From Photobacterium swingsii (lineage in GTDB: Bacteria; Pseudomonadota; Gammaproteobacteria; Enterobacterales; Vibrionaceae), in contig NZ_AP024853.1 of the NCBI RefSeq assembly GCF_024346715.1, positions 62,001-126,000 of the forward strand: DNA of 64,000 bases, written 5' to 3'. Position 1 is the stretch's first letter, and each line of letters opens with the position of its first letter. A program made the position numbers and the translations under genes. Shown here in pieces: positions 9,162-17,741 of this stretch. The notes under the pieces are model-generated. The model saw nothing but the letters and a program-made list of their open reading frames with translations, did no database searches and was not told where the DNA came from.

Positions 9162-9497
9162 CTAGGTAATGGGAGGGCACTTGCATTTGCATGGAATATT
9201 AATATTTTGCCCACTAATTGTTACCGTTGACTGCTTCTTATCACTTAATATGACGTTGTAGCTTTCTTTAGGAGGTGTGAATTCATATTCCATGTAGTCA
9301 TTTAGCTTCCCCTTCTGTAAATGTTCGCCATTGAGCCTTACTATCTCCACCGTAAATTCCGCTACATCATGTTCTGATAGTACTTCACATAAAACAGTCT
9401 GATCGCAAGTTCCCGCACAACTGAAATCAATAGTCTCAGCGAGTAATGGTGCTGATAATAAACCAGAAATTAGCACCTTAAGGGTAAGATAACGCAT
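9162..9497 (-). CDS. Small cysteine-containing exported protein, unrecognised
   Basis: The 111-residue protein starts with a signal peptide (MRYLTLKVLISGLLSAPLLA, then ETIDFSCAGTC). The mature part has a CAGTCDQTVLC cluster near its start and a CKCKCPP tail, so six cysteines could form disulfides or bind metal. I do not recognise the family. It is divergent from the siderophore receptor at 9717, but no Fur site clearly points to it. Confidence 0.6.
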   Translation of the reverse strand: MRYLTLKVLISGLLSAPLLAETIDFSCAGTCDQTVLCEVLSEHDVAEFTVEIVRLNGEHLQKGKLNDYMEYEFTPPKESYNVILSDKKQSTVTISGQNINIPCKCKCPPIT

Positions 9498-9654
9498 GTT
9501 AGTACCTTATATATTGATGATGTATATGCATGTTTGTTTAGAAAATCATAGTGAAAGATGACGCAAGTAAAGAATGTAAATAGCTATGATTCTCAATCAC
9601 GAAATCTCTGGTTTTACGTTATACCAAGTGTTATAAAATAACAAGGTTTGACGT

Positions 9655-9673
9655 AATGCTAATTGTTTTCATT
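9655..9673. promoter_or_regulatory. Fur box upstream of the TonB-dependent receptor
   Basis: AATGCTAATTGTTTTCATT matches a Fur-box consensus AATGATAATTATTATCATT at 16 of 19 positions. It lies 44 bp before the receptor start codon, so iron-dependent repression is likely. Confidence 0.7.
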
Positions 9674-9716
9674 TGCGTCAGGGTTGAAATGCAACACATG
9701 AAAAATTTGGGGAAAC

Positions 9717-11804
9717 ATGTTCACGATTAAAAAGTCGGCTATGTTGGTCGCTTCGGCATTCAGTTCTATGGTTGTTTACGCTCATCAAGATGCAGTTCAA
9801 GAAGAGAATATGACTGTGATGGGGACTCAGCATGGCTACCAAGCTGATAATATCTCGGCAATGAAAATGGAGATGAATCAGCTAGATACACCAGGTTCAA
9901 TCGCAATTTATGACGAGGCACTGATTGAAGAGCAGGGGGCTGCTACATTAGGGGATGTTTTAAAGAATGACGCTAGTATATCTGCTGGCAATACCCGTCG
10001 AAATCGTGAACGCTTCTACATGCGTGGTTTTGAATTGAATCCAGATCAAAGTTATTTACGTGATGGTCAATTCCATTTAGCTAACTACGCTTTGCCATTA
10101 GAGCTATATGAGCGTGTTGAAGTATTAAAAGGCCCGTCGTCGCTGCTTTACGGTAAATCTACACCGGCAGGAATGATTAATTTAGTCACAAAAAAGGCGC
10201 ATGGTGACTTCCACCTTAATCTTAGCCAAGAGCTTGGTGCGTATAACCATACCAAAACAACACTGGATGTGGGTGGGGCATTAAATAGTAATGAAACGCT
10301 CCGCGCGCGTTTAATTGGCTCAACTGCAAAGAAAGAGAGTTACCGTCGTCATAAAGATGGTTCAGCACTTGAAAGTGAGCGTATGGTAGGTGCTTTAATC
10401 CTTGAAGCTGATCTTGGTGAGCGTGGTACGGTTCGCCTGAACTACGACCGAACGCAAGACGATGGTCATATCGATATGGGCTCTGCGTTTTTTCAAAATG
10501 GCGACCTAATCGGTACCAAAGAGTTCGTATGGGATATGCCTTGGGCGAAGCGTCATAGTACGGTTGAAAATTATGGTGTGAATCTTGACTTTGAATTGTC
10601 GCAAAGCTGGATGTTAACCTCGGGTTATAACCGCCAGAATGTTGATCGCCGTACCATTGAGAGCAACTGGGGTAAGGTATTCAACGAAAGTTCAAAAAAA
10701 CCGAATTACGATCCCAACACTCAAACTTGGAAAGTCATGGCACGTGATACGTTCGATACTTATAAAGTCGATACTGCTTACCTCGATTTTAAAGGTGAGT
10801 TTGAGTTAGCAGGTATGCAGCATAAGTTGCTGGTTGGCTCTAGTTATATTGACTACAAGAGGACGGAGCAACAAGATAAAAAGGGGAGTATTGGTAAGTT
10901 AAGCATTAACGATAATAAGGTTATTGCTAAGCCAACGGATCTTGATTATCGCAAAGGTAAGGTTACGGGGTTTGAACGCCAAACCCTTGGTCTTTACGTG
11001 CAAGATTATGTTGAGTTTAACCAAGAGTGGCATGCACTCGCCGGTGTTCGCTTTGATCAAGAAAAGACCAAAGATGAAACGCACAATAATGTGTTGCCTA
11101 AATTTGCAGTGATTTACCACCCTTCCGATGATTCTTCAGTGTATGCAACTTATTCGCAGAGCTTTGAGCCAAAAGATCCAGTTGCTGCGAAATATAACAA
11201 TGCAGGTGAAAAGTTGGATGCTGAACGAGGAGAATTGTACGAGCTAGGTGCAAAGAAAACGTTCTTTGAAGGCTTAATGCTGGTATCGGGTGCGTTATTT
11301 AATATAGAGAAGAACAATCTTGCTTACGATGATCGAAGCACGAATACCATGCATCAAGATGGTAAAGTGCGTCACCGTGGTATTGAATTAGCAGCTGATG
11401 GCCAAATGACAGATAGCCTATCGTTATCATCAAGTTTGATGTGGTTAGACGCCCGTTATCTAGATCATCCACGCCTTGAAGGTAAACGTGCAAAGGATGC
11501 TCCGAAATTTGCGATGGGCGCTTGGGCAAATTACCAAATTGATGAGAAGAACAACTTTCACCTTGGTGCGCGTTATGAAGGCCAGAAGTACGGTGATCCG
11601 TATGAGAAGTTCTCTAAGCCTGCATACACACTTGTTGACCTAGGCTATACCCATCGCGTAGCACTTAGTGATGATCTAGATGGTTTAGTGCGAGTGAATG
11701 TAAATAACCTTTTCAATGAACAATACTTGCGTGGTGGTTGTAACCACAATGCAATGTATGGTGATGACCGTACAGTAAAAGCAACGTTCCAGATTAATTT
11801 ATAA
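9717..11804 (+). CDS. TonB-dependent siderophore receptor
   Basis: A 695-residue outer-membrane receptor. A signal peptide (through MVVYAHQDA) is followed by a possible TonB box near ENMTVMGTQ. The plug domain reads TPGSIAIYDEALIEEQGAAT, then LGDVLKNDASISAG, RFYMRGFELNP and RVEVLKGPSSLLYGKSTPAG. A 22-strand-type barrel ends in a terminal aromatic-rich strand (KATFQINL). The plug motifs and length fit ferric-hydroxamate-type receptors (FhuA/FhuE/FcuA group), but the ligand cannot be told from sequence. A Fur box precedes it. No ABC transporter or biosynthesis gene is adjacent, which suggests uptake of a xenosiderophore (inference). Confidence 0.92.
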   Translation: MFTIKKSAMLVASAFSSMVVYAHQDAVQEENMTVMGTQHGYQADNISAMKMEMNQLDTPGSIAIYDEALIEEQGAATLGDVLKNDASISAGNTRRNRERFYMRGFELNPDQSYLRDGQFHLANYALPLELYERVEVLKGPSSLLYGKSTPAGMINLVTKKAHGDFHLNLSQELGAYNHTKTTLDVGGALNSNETLRARLIGSTAKKESYRRHKDGSALESERMVGALILEADLGERGTVRLNYDRTQDDGHIDMGSAFFQNGDLIGTKEFVWDMPWAKRHSTVENYGVNLDFELSQSWMLTSGYNRQNVDRRTIESNWGKVFNESSKKPNYDPNTQTWKVMARDTFDTYKVDTAYLDFKGEFELAGMQHKLLVGSSYIDYKRTEQQDKKGSIGKLSINDNKVIAKPTDLDYRKGKVTGFERQTLGLYVQDYVEFNQEWHALAGVRFDQEKTKDETHNNVLPKFAVIYHPSDDSSVYATYSQSFEPKDPVAAKYNNAGEKLDAERGELYELGAKKTFFEGLMLVSGALFNIEKNNLAYDDRSTNTMHQDGKVRHRGIELAADGQMTDSLSLSSSLMWLDARYLDHPRLEGKRAKDAPKFAMGAWANYQIDEKNNFHLGARYEGQKYGDPYEKFSKPAYTLVDLGYTHRVALSDDLDGLVRVNVNNLFNEQYLRGGCNHNAMYGDDRTVKATFQINL

Positions 11805-11820
11805 TTATCGCGATGAAAAC

Positions 11821-11848
11821 ATGGCCTGCACAAGTAGGCCATATTTTT
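11821..11848 (+). terminator. Terminator after the TonB-dependent receptor
   Basis: ATGGCCT-gcacaagt-AGGCCAT then ATTTTTAG, 17 bp after the stop. Confidence 0.75.
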
Positions 11849-11889
11849 AGTTAACTACGACTTGCTATAAGTGAATGCTAGCCCTTGCT

Positions 11890-12735
11890 TTAAAGGAATC
11901 GAGCCCATAGTGGCCGTAACGCCCAAAGCATGCAGAAAGTGATAGATGGTGCATATTTCTTTTTAGTGAAGAAAAAGCGAGCTTGAGCTTTTAAAAAAGC
12001 AGCACTCATAAAAGCATCAGCAAGCTGGACTGACTCCGAGGTGTTGGCTGCTTGAAGTGCTTTGAGAGAACTATTGGCTAAAAACTGACGTTCTTCTTTA
12101 TTTGTAATCCAATCTTGTGCAATACGGTTTGCTTCTTCCATTAACAGAGCTTGTGGCACAACCTTTTGTACTAACCCTACTGTTAGTGCTTCTTCTGCTG
12201 TTGGTTTCCAGCCTTCTTTACCTAACATACGTTGGCAATTCTCCTCACCGAGTAAACGAGGGAAGTGGTAGCTTGAACACCCTTCAGGTGTAATACCTAA
12301 TGCAGAGAAAGGTGTAGAAAATGTTGCGTTATCAGCTGCAACAATACAATTAGCTAGGGTAGCCGAGGTAACACTGGCTCCGATTGCTGGGCCATTAATG
12401 GCAACAAGTAAAGGCTTTTCACAGTTTAGAAACACTTCAAAAAGTCGTTGGTTATTCTTAACGATCAATTCATGTAATGCCTTAGGTGGCATGACTTTTA
12501 ATGTACCCGCTAAATTAACGCCTGCAGAATAGTACTTCCCCACACCTGTGAGAATAATCGCTTTTACATTCTCGTCGGTATTGGCGAGAGAGAAGGCTTC
12601 TTTAAGCGATTCCATCATATCCATTGTCCACCCGTTTAGCTTATTTGGGCGGTTCATCGTAATGGTGAGTACATCATCTTTGATGCTGGTGAGTAGATGT
12701 CTTGCTGCGATATCTGAAAGCGTTAGGGTAGTCAC
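11890..12735 (-). CDS. Enoyl-CoA hydratase/isomerase (crotonase) family protein
   Basis: The 281-residue protein has crotonase landmarks: an N-terminal ITMNRPNKLNGW segment, an oxyanion-hole motif GKYYSAGVNL, a second NGPAIGASVT, and ITPEGCSSYHFPRLLG. That last motif carries the glutamate typical of delta3,delta2-enoyl-CoA isomerases (ECI/PECI type). It probably isomerises unsaturated acyl-CoA in fatty-acid oxidation. The C-terminus, after about residue 255, is an unusual aromatic and hydrophobic stretch (FCMLWALRPLWARFL). It stands alone with no beta-oxidation partner. A 14-bp palindrome lies upstream. Confidence 0.87.
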   Translation of the reverse strand: MTTLTLSDIAARHLLTSIKDDVLTITMNRPNKLNGWTMDMMESLKEAFSLANTDENVKAIILTGVGKYYSAGVNLAGTLKVMPPKALHELIVKNNQRLFEVFLNCEKPLLVAINGPAIGASVTSATLANCIVAADNATFSTPFSALGITPEGCSSYHFPRLLGEENCQRMLGKEGWKPTAEEALTVGLVQKVVPQALLMEEANRIAQDWITNKEERQFLANSSLKALQAANTSESVQLADAFMSAAFLKAQARFFFTKKKYAPSITFCMLWALRPLWARFL

Positions 12736-12798
12736 TATGATACTTCCTGTTGAAAAATCACATTAAATAAGACTACGACAGGGTTTTCGTTATCACTA

Positions 12799-12812
12799 AT
12801 AATCATGATTAT
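12799..12812. promoter_or_regulatory. Palindrome upstream of the crotonase gene
   Basis: ATAATCATGATTAT is a perfect 14-bp palindrome 64 bp before the crotonase start. It is likely an operator. The regulator is unknown, and it is AT-rich enough that chance cannot be excluded. Confidence 0.35.
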
Positions 12813-12901
12813 ATCGAAGAGAGGATCACATAAAATATCTTATCTTGGTTGGAAGTGTGATTAATATCTATCTCATTAATGTTTATTTCTGAAGCAGAAC
12901 A

Positions 12902-12932
12902 GAAAAAGCCACCTCACTATTCGTAAGGTGGC
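12902..12932 (-). terminator. Terminator of the short-chain dehydrogenase gene
   Basis: On the minus strand GCCACCT-N11-AGGTGGC is followed by TTTTTCT, 30 bp after the stop. Confidence 0.85.
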
Positions 12933-12963
12933 TTGGTCTATTGATAAGTTATCAGTTAGAAAC

Positions 12964-13686
12964 TTAAGGTTGCTGACGAGTCGCAGCTAACACGATTTCA
13001 CGGATACATACATTTTGTGGTTGGTTATATGCGTAGCTGATAGCATTCGCAATATCTTGTGGCGCAAGAATACCGCCCATGTCTTGCTTCCAGTCTTCGT
13101 AGCCTGCTTTGATTTCTTCGCTAGTTGTGTGGCTTAGTAGCTCAGTTTCAACAGCACCTGGTGCAATTGTGATAACACGTACATCTTCACTTGCCACTTC
13201 TTCACGAATATTTTCGCTCATTGCATGTACCGCAAATTTTGTACCACAGTACGCGGCATGGCTTGGGAATGTTTTTCGACCAGCAACAGAACTGATGTTA
13301 ATGATGGTGCCGCCTTTACGTGCTTTCATATCGGCAAGTACACAATGGATACCATTCATTAGGCCAAGAATGTTTACGTTAACCATGTTTTGCCATTCAA
13401 GCGGGTTTTGCTCATGCACTAGACCAAGTAGCATGACGCCAGCATTGTTGATTAAGCAATCCACTTTACCGTATTGTGCTTCAGCTTCTTCAATTGCAGC
13501 TTTAAAGCTAGTTACATCTGTAACATCTACTTTGCGGCATAGGGTGTTTGGCAGATTCAAGGCTTCTAAGCGTTCAACGCGGCGTGCTAATAATAAAAGA
13601 GCGTATCCTTGCTCTGAAAGGTGACGTGCGGTTGCTTCACCAATACCTGAACTCGCACCTGTGATAACAACTAGTGGCTTAGACAT
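12964..13686 (-). CDS. Short-chain dehydrogenase/reductase (YdfG-like)
   Basis: The 240-residue classical SDR has the nucleotide motif VVITGASSGIGEATA (about residues 6-20), LINNAGVM, the catalytic serine in INISSVAG and the YCGTK catalytic pair. The PGAVETEL motif follows. The closest described group is the YdfG/serine 3-dehydrogenase type, which reduces 3-hydroxy acids or malonic semialdehyde with NADP. The substrate here is not certain. It is divergent from a LysR regulator at 15233. Before the IS insertion the two would have shared a roughly 230-bp promoter region, so LysR control is plausible. Confidence 0.9.
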   Translation of the reverse strand: MSKPLVVITGASSGIGEATARHLSEQGYALLLLARRVERLEALNLPNTLCRKVDVTDVTSFKAAIEEAEAQYGKVDCLINNAGVMLLGLVHEQNPLEWQNMVNVNILGLMNGIHCVLADMKARKGGTIINISSVAGRKTFPSHAAYCGTKFAVHAMSENIREEVASEDVRVITIAPGAVETELLSHTTSEEIKAGYEDWKQDMGGILAPQDIANAISYAYNQPQNVCIREIVLAATRQQP

Positions 13687-13855
13687 AAGATACTCTCTCT
13701 AAAAGTTATTTTATTACATGAGGTTACGCAACATAAATTGAATAGCTTGCTGCGTTCTGGTTGCTAATATAAGCCTAGGGGATGAAATTGAAAAATATCA
13801 ATTACTAAGGGTTATGATAAGTAAAAACTATGGATAGATAATTTGAAGCCCGTAA

Positions 13856-13864
13856 CCATAAGTG
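13856..13864. repeat. Target-site duplication, left copy
   Basis: CCATAAGTG, directly repeated at 15175-15183. The two copies flank the insertion sequence exactly, and the bases just outside each copy differ. Confidence 0.85.
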
Positions 13865-15174
13865 CTGGCGGATCCCCACATAATTTACGCACGATAATTG
13901 TTCCTTGCCATTAGAATTAGGGTGGATTGCGCCCAGCGTATTGCTGGTTCATTGATGTGATATTCCAGCCGTCGGAAGACCTCTTTTCCTAGCCTAACAA
14001 ATGATAAAACGCGTCGGTCTTTTACTGAATTTGCCTGAAAGTGGCGGTGCCAACCGTTATGTTCTGCAATTATTCCAAACCACCAATAGACCATAAAAGC
14101 GAGCAGACCAATGAGCAGTAAAATTTCGAAGCGCTTAGGGTCATGAGTGCGGCTTTGGCGTAAGCCAAAACCATATTGTGGACTTTTTAAGTCTCGGAAT
14201 GTTTCTTCAATTTGCATGCGTTTGGTATAGAGCCTGACGATACATCGAGATGAAAATATATTGGTTGGGATATTAGTCGCCAGCAGCCAAGGCTCTAGTG
14301 CTGACTTTTTATGGACTGCCTGGGCGGAGAAGTGTTCTCGACCTTTTGGCCTGTCTTTACGCTTTTTAGGTGTTTGTTTTTTATAGAGATGAAGATGACA
14401 TTGCAATGGGTTTCGCTTGGCTAGCTGTGTGAATCCGACATATTTAGGTTTGCTATTCGCTTGATTAAACAACTGCTTGATGTGTTGCCATTGGTTTTTT
14501 ATTAAGACGTTTACATCTCCTCTTACGCGTCCAAGATAACACCAACCCATGTCATTAACTTGTCTAAACCATGTATTACGAAAGCCAGCATCAGTCACGA
14601 TGATAGGGGTGACATGCGAGGGTAAAACAGCTTTAAAGTTATCGAGAAACTGTTGATGACTACGTGGAGAGTTGTAGTTTTTGAAAGTAAAAGTTTGCTC
14701 GAAAAGCGTAACAGAACGACCATCTACAGCAATAGATGCTCTTAGTACCATGAGTCGTTCGTATTCGCGGATATCAGCCCAATCGACTAAGACAATGGGC
14801 TGTGTATTAACCGAACAAAATTGATGACAGTGCCACCGATAAATATCGAGTCTGTCGTGGTGCAGGTGATTATTACCTAATAAACGGTCAACTCGCTTAA
14901 TACAGTGTTTCGTTTTGGCCTTTGAAGGAAGAGAGCGCCCAAGCAAAGTAAGCGTAAGTGCATCATTGCTAAGCAATGATTGCACCGAGTCCATGAGTGA
15001 TTTTAGTCTCTTTTTGTGAATGTTAGGGCATTGATTTTCCAGCGACTCGTGTAGAATTTGAATATCACGCATCTTGCTTTCAATCTTTTGTGTTTGTGGT
15101 GAATTCATTAGATCAGAAGGTAAGGTGCGTGTCTACTTATTGAACTACAAAGGTATTTTGTGGGGATTCGTAAG
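13865..15174. mobile_element. Complete IS4-family insertion sequence (1310 bp)
   Basis: The element begins CTGGCGGATCCCCACATAAT and ends with the complement of CTTACGAATCCCCACAAAAT, giving terminal inverted repeats of about 20 bp that match at 15 positions. A 9-bp direct repeat CCATAAGTG flanks it, and an intact transposase fills it. The intact ends and identical target duplication suggest a fairly recent insertion. Confidence 0.92.
13885..15108 (-). CDS. IS4-family transposase
   Basis: The 407-residue DDE transposase looks intact. The three acidic catalytic positions appear in VLVDWADI, IVTDAGFRNTWF and the YREK-type segment MQIEETFRDLKSPQYGFGLR. That last segment is diagnostic of IS4-type enzymes. 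It fills almost the whole element, between the terminal inverted repeats. It was inserted in the intergenic region between the short-chain dehydrogenase and the LysR gene, so it breaks no coding sequence but displaces the LysR promoter region. Confidence 0.95.
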   Translation of the reverse strand: MNSPQTQKIESKMRDIQILHESLENQCPNIHKKRLKSLMDSVQSLLSNDALTLTLLGRSLPSKAKTKHCIKRVDRLLGNNHLHHDRLDIYRWHCHQFCSVNTQPIVLVDWADIREYERLMVLRASIAVDGRSVTLFEQTFTFKNYNSPRSHQQFLDNFKAVLPSHVTPIIVTDAGFRNTWFRQVNDMGWCYLGRVRGDVNVLIKNQWQHIKQLFNQANSKPKYVGFTQLAKRNPLQCHLHLYKKQTPKKRKDRPKGREHFSAQAVHKKSALEPWLLATNIPTNIFSSRCIVRLYTKRMQIEETFRDLKSPQYGFGLRQSRTHDPKRFEILLLIGLLAFMVYWWFGIIAEHNGWHRHFQANSVKDRRVLSFVRLGKEVFRRLEYHINEPAIRWAQSTLILMARNNYRA

Positions 15175-15183
15175 CCATAAGTG
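15175..15183. repeat. Target-site duplication, right copy
   Basis: CCATAAGTG, identical to 13856-13864. Confidence 0.85.
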
Positions 15184-15232
15184 TTATTTATCATGCTGTG
15201 TTTTTACGATGAATGAAAATTAGGAACTTGGT

Positions 15233-16060
15233 ATGGATTTACGGTTATTGCGTTTTTTTGTTGCCGTGTATGAAGAGCAAAACATCACCGCAGCTGCAAA
15301 CCGATGCTATGTTTCTCAGCCTTCAATTTCAAATGCGATCAAGCAACTGGAAGAAGAGCTAGGAGTAACCTTGTTTGAGCGTCACAAGAAAGGAGTGACA
15401 TTGACAGAAGAATCACATCATTTGTACCCAAAAGCCGTACAGTTGATGAATGAAATTCATGCATTACCAGATTTGTTTACTCAACGCCGGCAGACTACAC
15501 CGATTAAAATAGCGAACTTTCCCGATTTAAGTCAGACTGAATTAGCTCGAGTAATGGCTAGGTTAAGCGAAAACTGTCCTGAACTACGGTTAGAGCTGGT
15601 GGATGCCAACGATCCTCATGCCGACTGTGCTATCACGCTTGATATTCTTAAAGCGGAAGATGAAATCTTTTTGCCTCTATGGGAAGAAGACTATGTGCTA
15701 TGCATGCTACCCGATCACCCATTAGCGCAGTTAACGGAAGTGAAGCCACGTGATCTTCACCAGTATGATTTTATTGAATGCCCACCGTGTGAAGCGCATC
15801 AGCAAACCATCAGCTTATTAGCTTGCGATGGTTTATCATTGAATTTACTCGCTAGGGCTGAACATAAAATGCAAGTGATGCATTTGGTGCAAGCTGGAAT
15901 AGGTATTTCTTTTTTACCAACAGGAGTATTGGAGCAATCGAAGCAGTTGATAACTGTGCCTTTGGTTGGGCCTAGAATGTTCCGACGATTAGGGTTGACT
16001 TACGCAGCAAGCAAGGCCAACAGCCAAGCACTGAATTCAGTGATTAGAGCGTTGCGTTAA
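15233..16060 (+). CDS. LysR-family transcriptional regulator
   Basis: The 275-residue protein has an N-terminal winged HTH (MDLRLLRFFVAVYEEQNITA, then YVSQPSISNAIKQLEEELGVTLF) and a truncated-looking periplasmic-binding-type effector domain. It is about 20-30 residues shorter than most LysR proteins. The family usually regulates the divergent gene, here the short-chain dehydrogenase, but an IS4 element now separates them. Only about 50 bp of native sequence remains between the IS end and the start codon. Its expression may be lost or driven from the IS. Confidence 0.88.
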   Translation: MDLRLLRFFVAVYEEQNITAAANRCYVSQPSISNAIKQLEEELGVTLFERHKKGVTLTEESHHLYPKAVQLMNEIHALPDLFTQRRQTTPIKIANFPDLSQTELARVMARLSENCPELRLELVDANDPHADCAITLDILKAEDEIFLPLWEEDYVLCMLPDHPLAQLTEVKPRDLHQYDFIECPPCEAHQQTISLLACDGLSLNLLARAEHKMQVMHLVQAGIGISFLPTGVLEQSKQLITVPLVGPRMFRRLGLTYAASKANSQALNSVIRALR

Positions 16061-16108
16061 TTGAATTTATATAGGTGTAAGTTACGAGTGATTCACCTTG
16101 AGTTGGTT

Positions 16109-16363
16109 TTATCTGTTTGATTTGAAATGTTGTGTTGTCAGTAGTATCAGTATGTTTAAGAGGGCGAAAATGAGCAACCAAAATACACTTGTGGTGATTA
16201 GCCGATCTGGGAAAAACTGATAAGAGTCCGTTTTCGCAAAGTAAGAAACGTAATTCAATGGGAAACCAATAATCTTATGTTGGGTTAAGTATTGATAAAA
16301 TTGTGATGTAATCATAACAGTAGTCATGATCAAGTTTGCGCGGATGCTTGTTATCGAAGGCAT
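16109..16363 (-). CDS. Small two-helix membrane protein, hypothetical
   Basis: An 84-residue frame with a hydrophobic stretch near residues 10-22 and a clear C-terminal transmembrane helix (FWLLIFALLNILILLTT) followed by a basic tail. I see no strong ribosome site for the first ATG, and internal ATGs exist. It could be real because of the well-formed helix, but no family is recognised. Confidence 0.4.
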   Translation of the reverse strand: MPSITSIRANLIMTTVMITSQFYQYLTQHKIIGFPLNYVSYFAKTDSYQFFPDRLITTSVFWLLIFALLNILILLTTQHFKSNR

Positions 16364-16412
16364 ATATACTGGTTTGCTGTTTCATTTGGTTTTACATTGT
16401 ACTGCTTTGCTG

Positions 16413-16443
16413 GAAAAATAAAAGCACGCGAGTACGTGCTTTT
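16413..16443 (-). terminator. Terminator after rof
   Basis: AAAAGCACG-N6-CGTGCTTTT, followed on the minus strand by ATTTTT. Confidence 0.8.
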
Positions 16444-16453
16444 GATCACTAAA

Positions 16454-16714
16454 TTAGAGATTTACTTCACCAAAGATAGCATTGGCTGATTTAGAGTACA
16501 TTTTACGTATCTGATCTAACCTAATTTTTAGGTATTGATACTGTGTTTTACATACTAGCCATTCTGATTTATCAGGATGCGTTTCTGTTGTTATGCATTC
16601 ACCTTCGATAATGCTTTGATCGCGTAGTTTAAGTGTCACTTGGTAGTGATATAAACAAGCAATTTCAAAACAATCATGTAATGCACAGTCGATAGGTTTA
16701 TAAGTATGTGACAT
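16454..16714 (-). CDS. rof: Rho-binding antiterminator (Rof/YaeO family)
   Basis: The 86-residue protein starts MSHTYKPIDCALHDCFEIAC, close to the YxPIxCxxxDxxExAC pattern of E. coli Rof, and continues with HYQVTLKLRDQSIIEGE. Rof binds Rho and inhibits transcription termination. The open frame starts 17 codons upstream, but the ATG at 16714 has TTAGGAAATAAT before it, which gives the family length. It stands alone with its own terminator. Confidence 0.85.
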   Translation of the reverse strand: MSHTYKPIDCALHDCFEIACLYHYQVTLKLRDQSIIEGECITTETHPDKSEWLVCKTQYQYLKIRLDQIRKMYSKSANAIFGEVNL

Positions 16715-16902
16715 ATTATTTCCTAACGCTGTTATAGCTATATGTTCATCACTAAAGGATATCATTGTGTAATGAACAAGCTATTTCCTGTTTCCAGATA
16801 AGTATAACTAGAAACTACGGTACTAATAGGATAGTCAATAGATGAGAGCTTGTCTCAAAAATGGGATAGATGCGGTAACTTAAATAAGAAACTGAGATAC
16901 TC

Positions 16903-16925
16903 AAAAGGCCGTAAATACGGCCTTT
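16903..16925 (-). terminator. Terminator after relV
   Basis: AAAGGCCGT-AAAT-ACGGCCTTT, with a minus-strand TTTTGAG tail, about 35 bp past the stop. Confidence 0.65.
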
Positions 16926-16958
16926 AGTGAGAGGTAGGGGGAGTTTCTATTTTTCAGC

Positions 16959-17741
16959 TTAGATAGCAACTGTTTCTGGCTGTAGGTATTGCTGCCATGC
17001 ATCTTGATACAGTTCTTGTGATTCAGAACGAAGTTGCTTGATTTGTGCAAGTTCAAATTCTGATAGCTCACGCTCTTGTTCTAGGCCTTTACGCTCAATC
17101 TTCTGAATTTTTTCGTATATTTCATGTTCTGCACCATTTTTAATATCCGAAATACCTTTTAGATGGAGCTGAACTTCTGCAATGATGTTTGTTTCTGGTA
17201 ACTGTACCAACATTTTTAAATCACGGTAGCCAGATGCTGTTGGTTTTTTGAATCTGTTTTTTACCGCAACAACAGTCACTTCTTTATTCATTAATTCAAA
17301 CGCTTGCACCAAGCTTGGAATATCGTCGGCAACGATAGAGCCACGGGCTAGGTCAGTGATGCGACTAGCATCGCCTTGAAGCTCTGTTGCAACTTTCTTT
17401 TGTGCACGTGCTTCTGATTTTACTCCAGGGATAATTGCCTGGGTTTGCGTGACAAGACTGATTTCTTTAATCAGCGCGTCAAGTTCAGTTTGAGCATGAG
17501 TTGCTGCAGTGTAAAGCATGCCAAACTCAGAATAAGGTTGAGTGATTGCTGGCTCTTGCCAACTTTCAATGCTGTAAAGACCACTCAGGCTGCGTTGAAA
17601 CGATTTTTTACTTTGAACCGTTTCTTTGGAAGATGGCTCGAAGTCTGTGTCAGTAAATTGAGGTAGCGGTGCAGCAACAGAGCCGCGACCTACAACACAT
17701 AAAAGAACACAACAAGCACGAATAACAGATTTAATATCCAT
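16959..17741 (-). CDS. relV: RelA/SpoT-domain (p)ppGpp synthetase, RelV-like
   Basis: The 260-residue protein carries a RelA/SpoT synthetase fold without hydrolase or regulatory domains. Visible core residues are K108 in PGVKSEARA, D130 and R133 in RITDLARGSIV, the YRDLKMLV substrate segment and E189 in IAEVQLHLKG. This matches the small alarmone synthetase RelV of Vibrio in size and motif spacing. It should make (p)ppGpp from ATP and GTP/GDP. The N-terminus (VIRACCVLLCVVGRGSVAAP) looks like an export signal, which is odd for an enzyme that needs cytoplasmic nucleotides. It is monocistronic. Confidence 0.85.
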   Translation of the reverse strand: MDIKSVIRACCVLLCVVGRGSVAAPLPQFTDTDFEPSSKETVQSKKSFQRSLSGLYSIESWQEPAITQPYSEFGMLYTAATHAQTELDALIKEISLVTQTQAIIPGVKSEARAQKKVATELQGDASRITDLARGSIVADDIPSLVQAFELMNKEVTVVAVKNRFKKPTASGYRDLKMLVQLPETNIIAEVQLHLKGISDIKNGAEHEIYEKIQKIERKGLEQERELSEFELAQIKQLRSESQELYQDAWQQYLQPETVAI

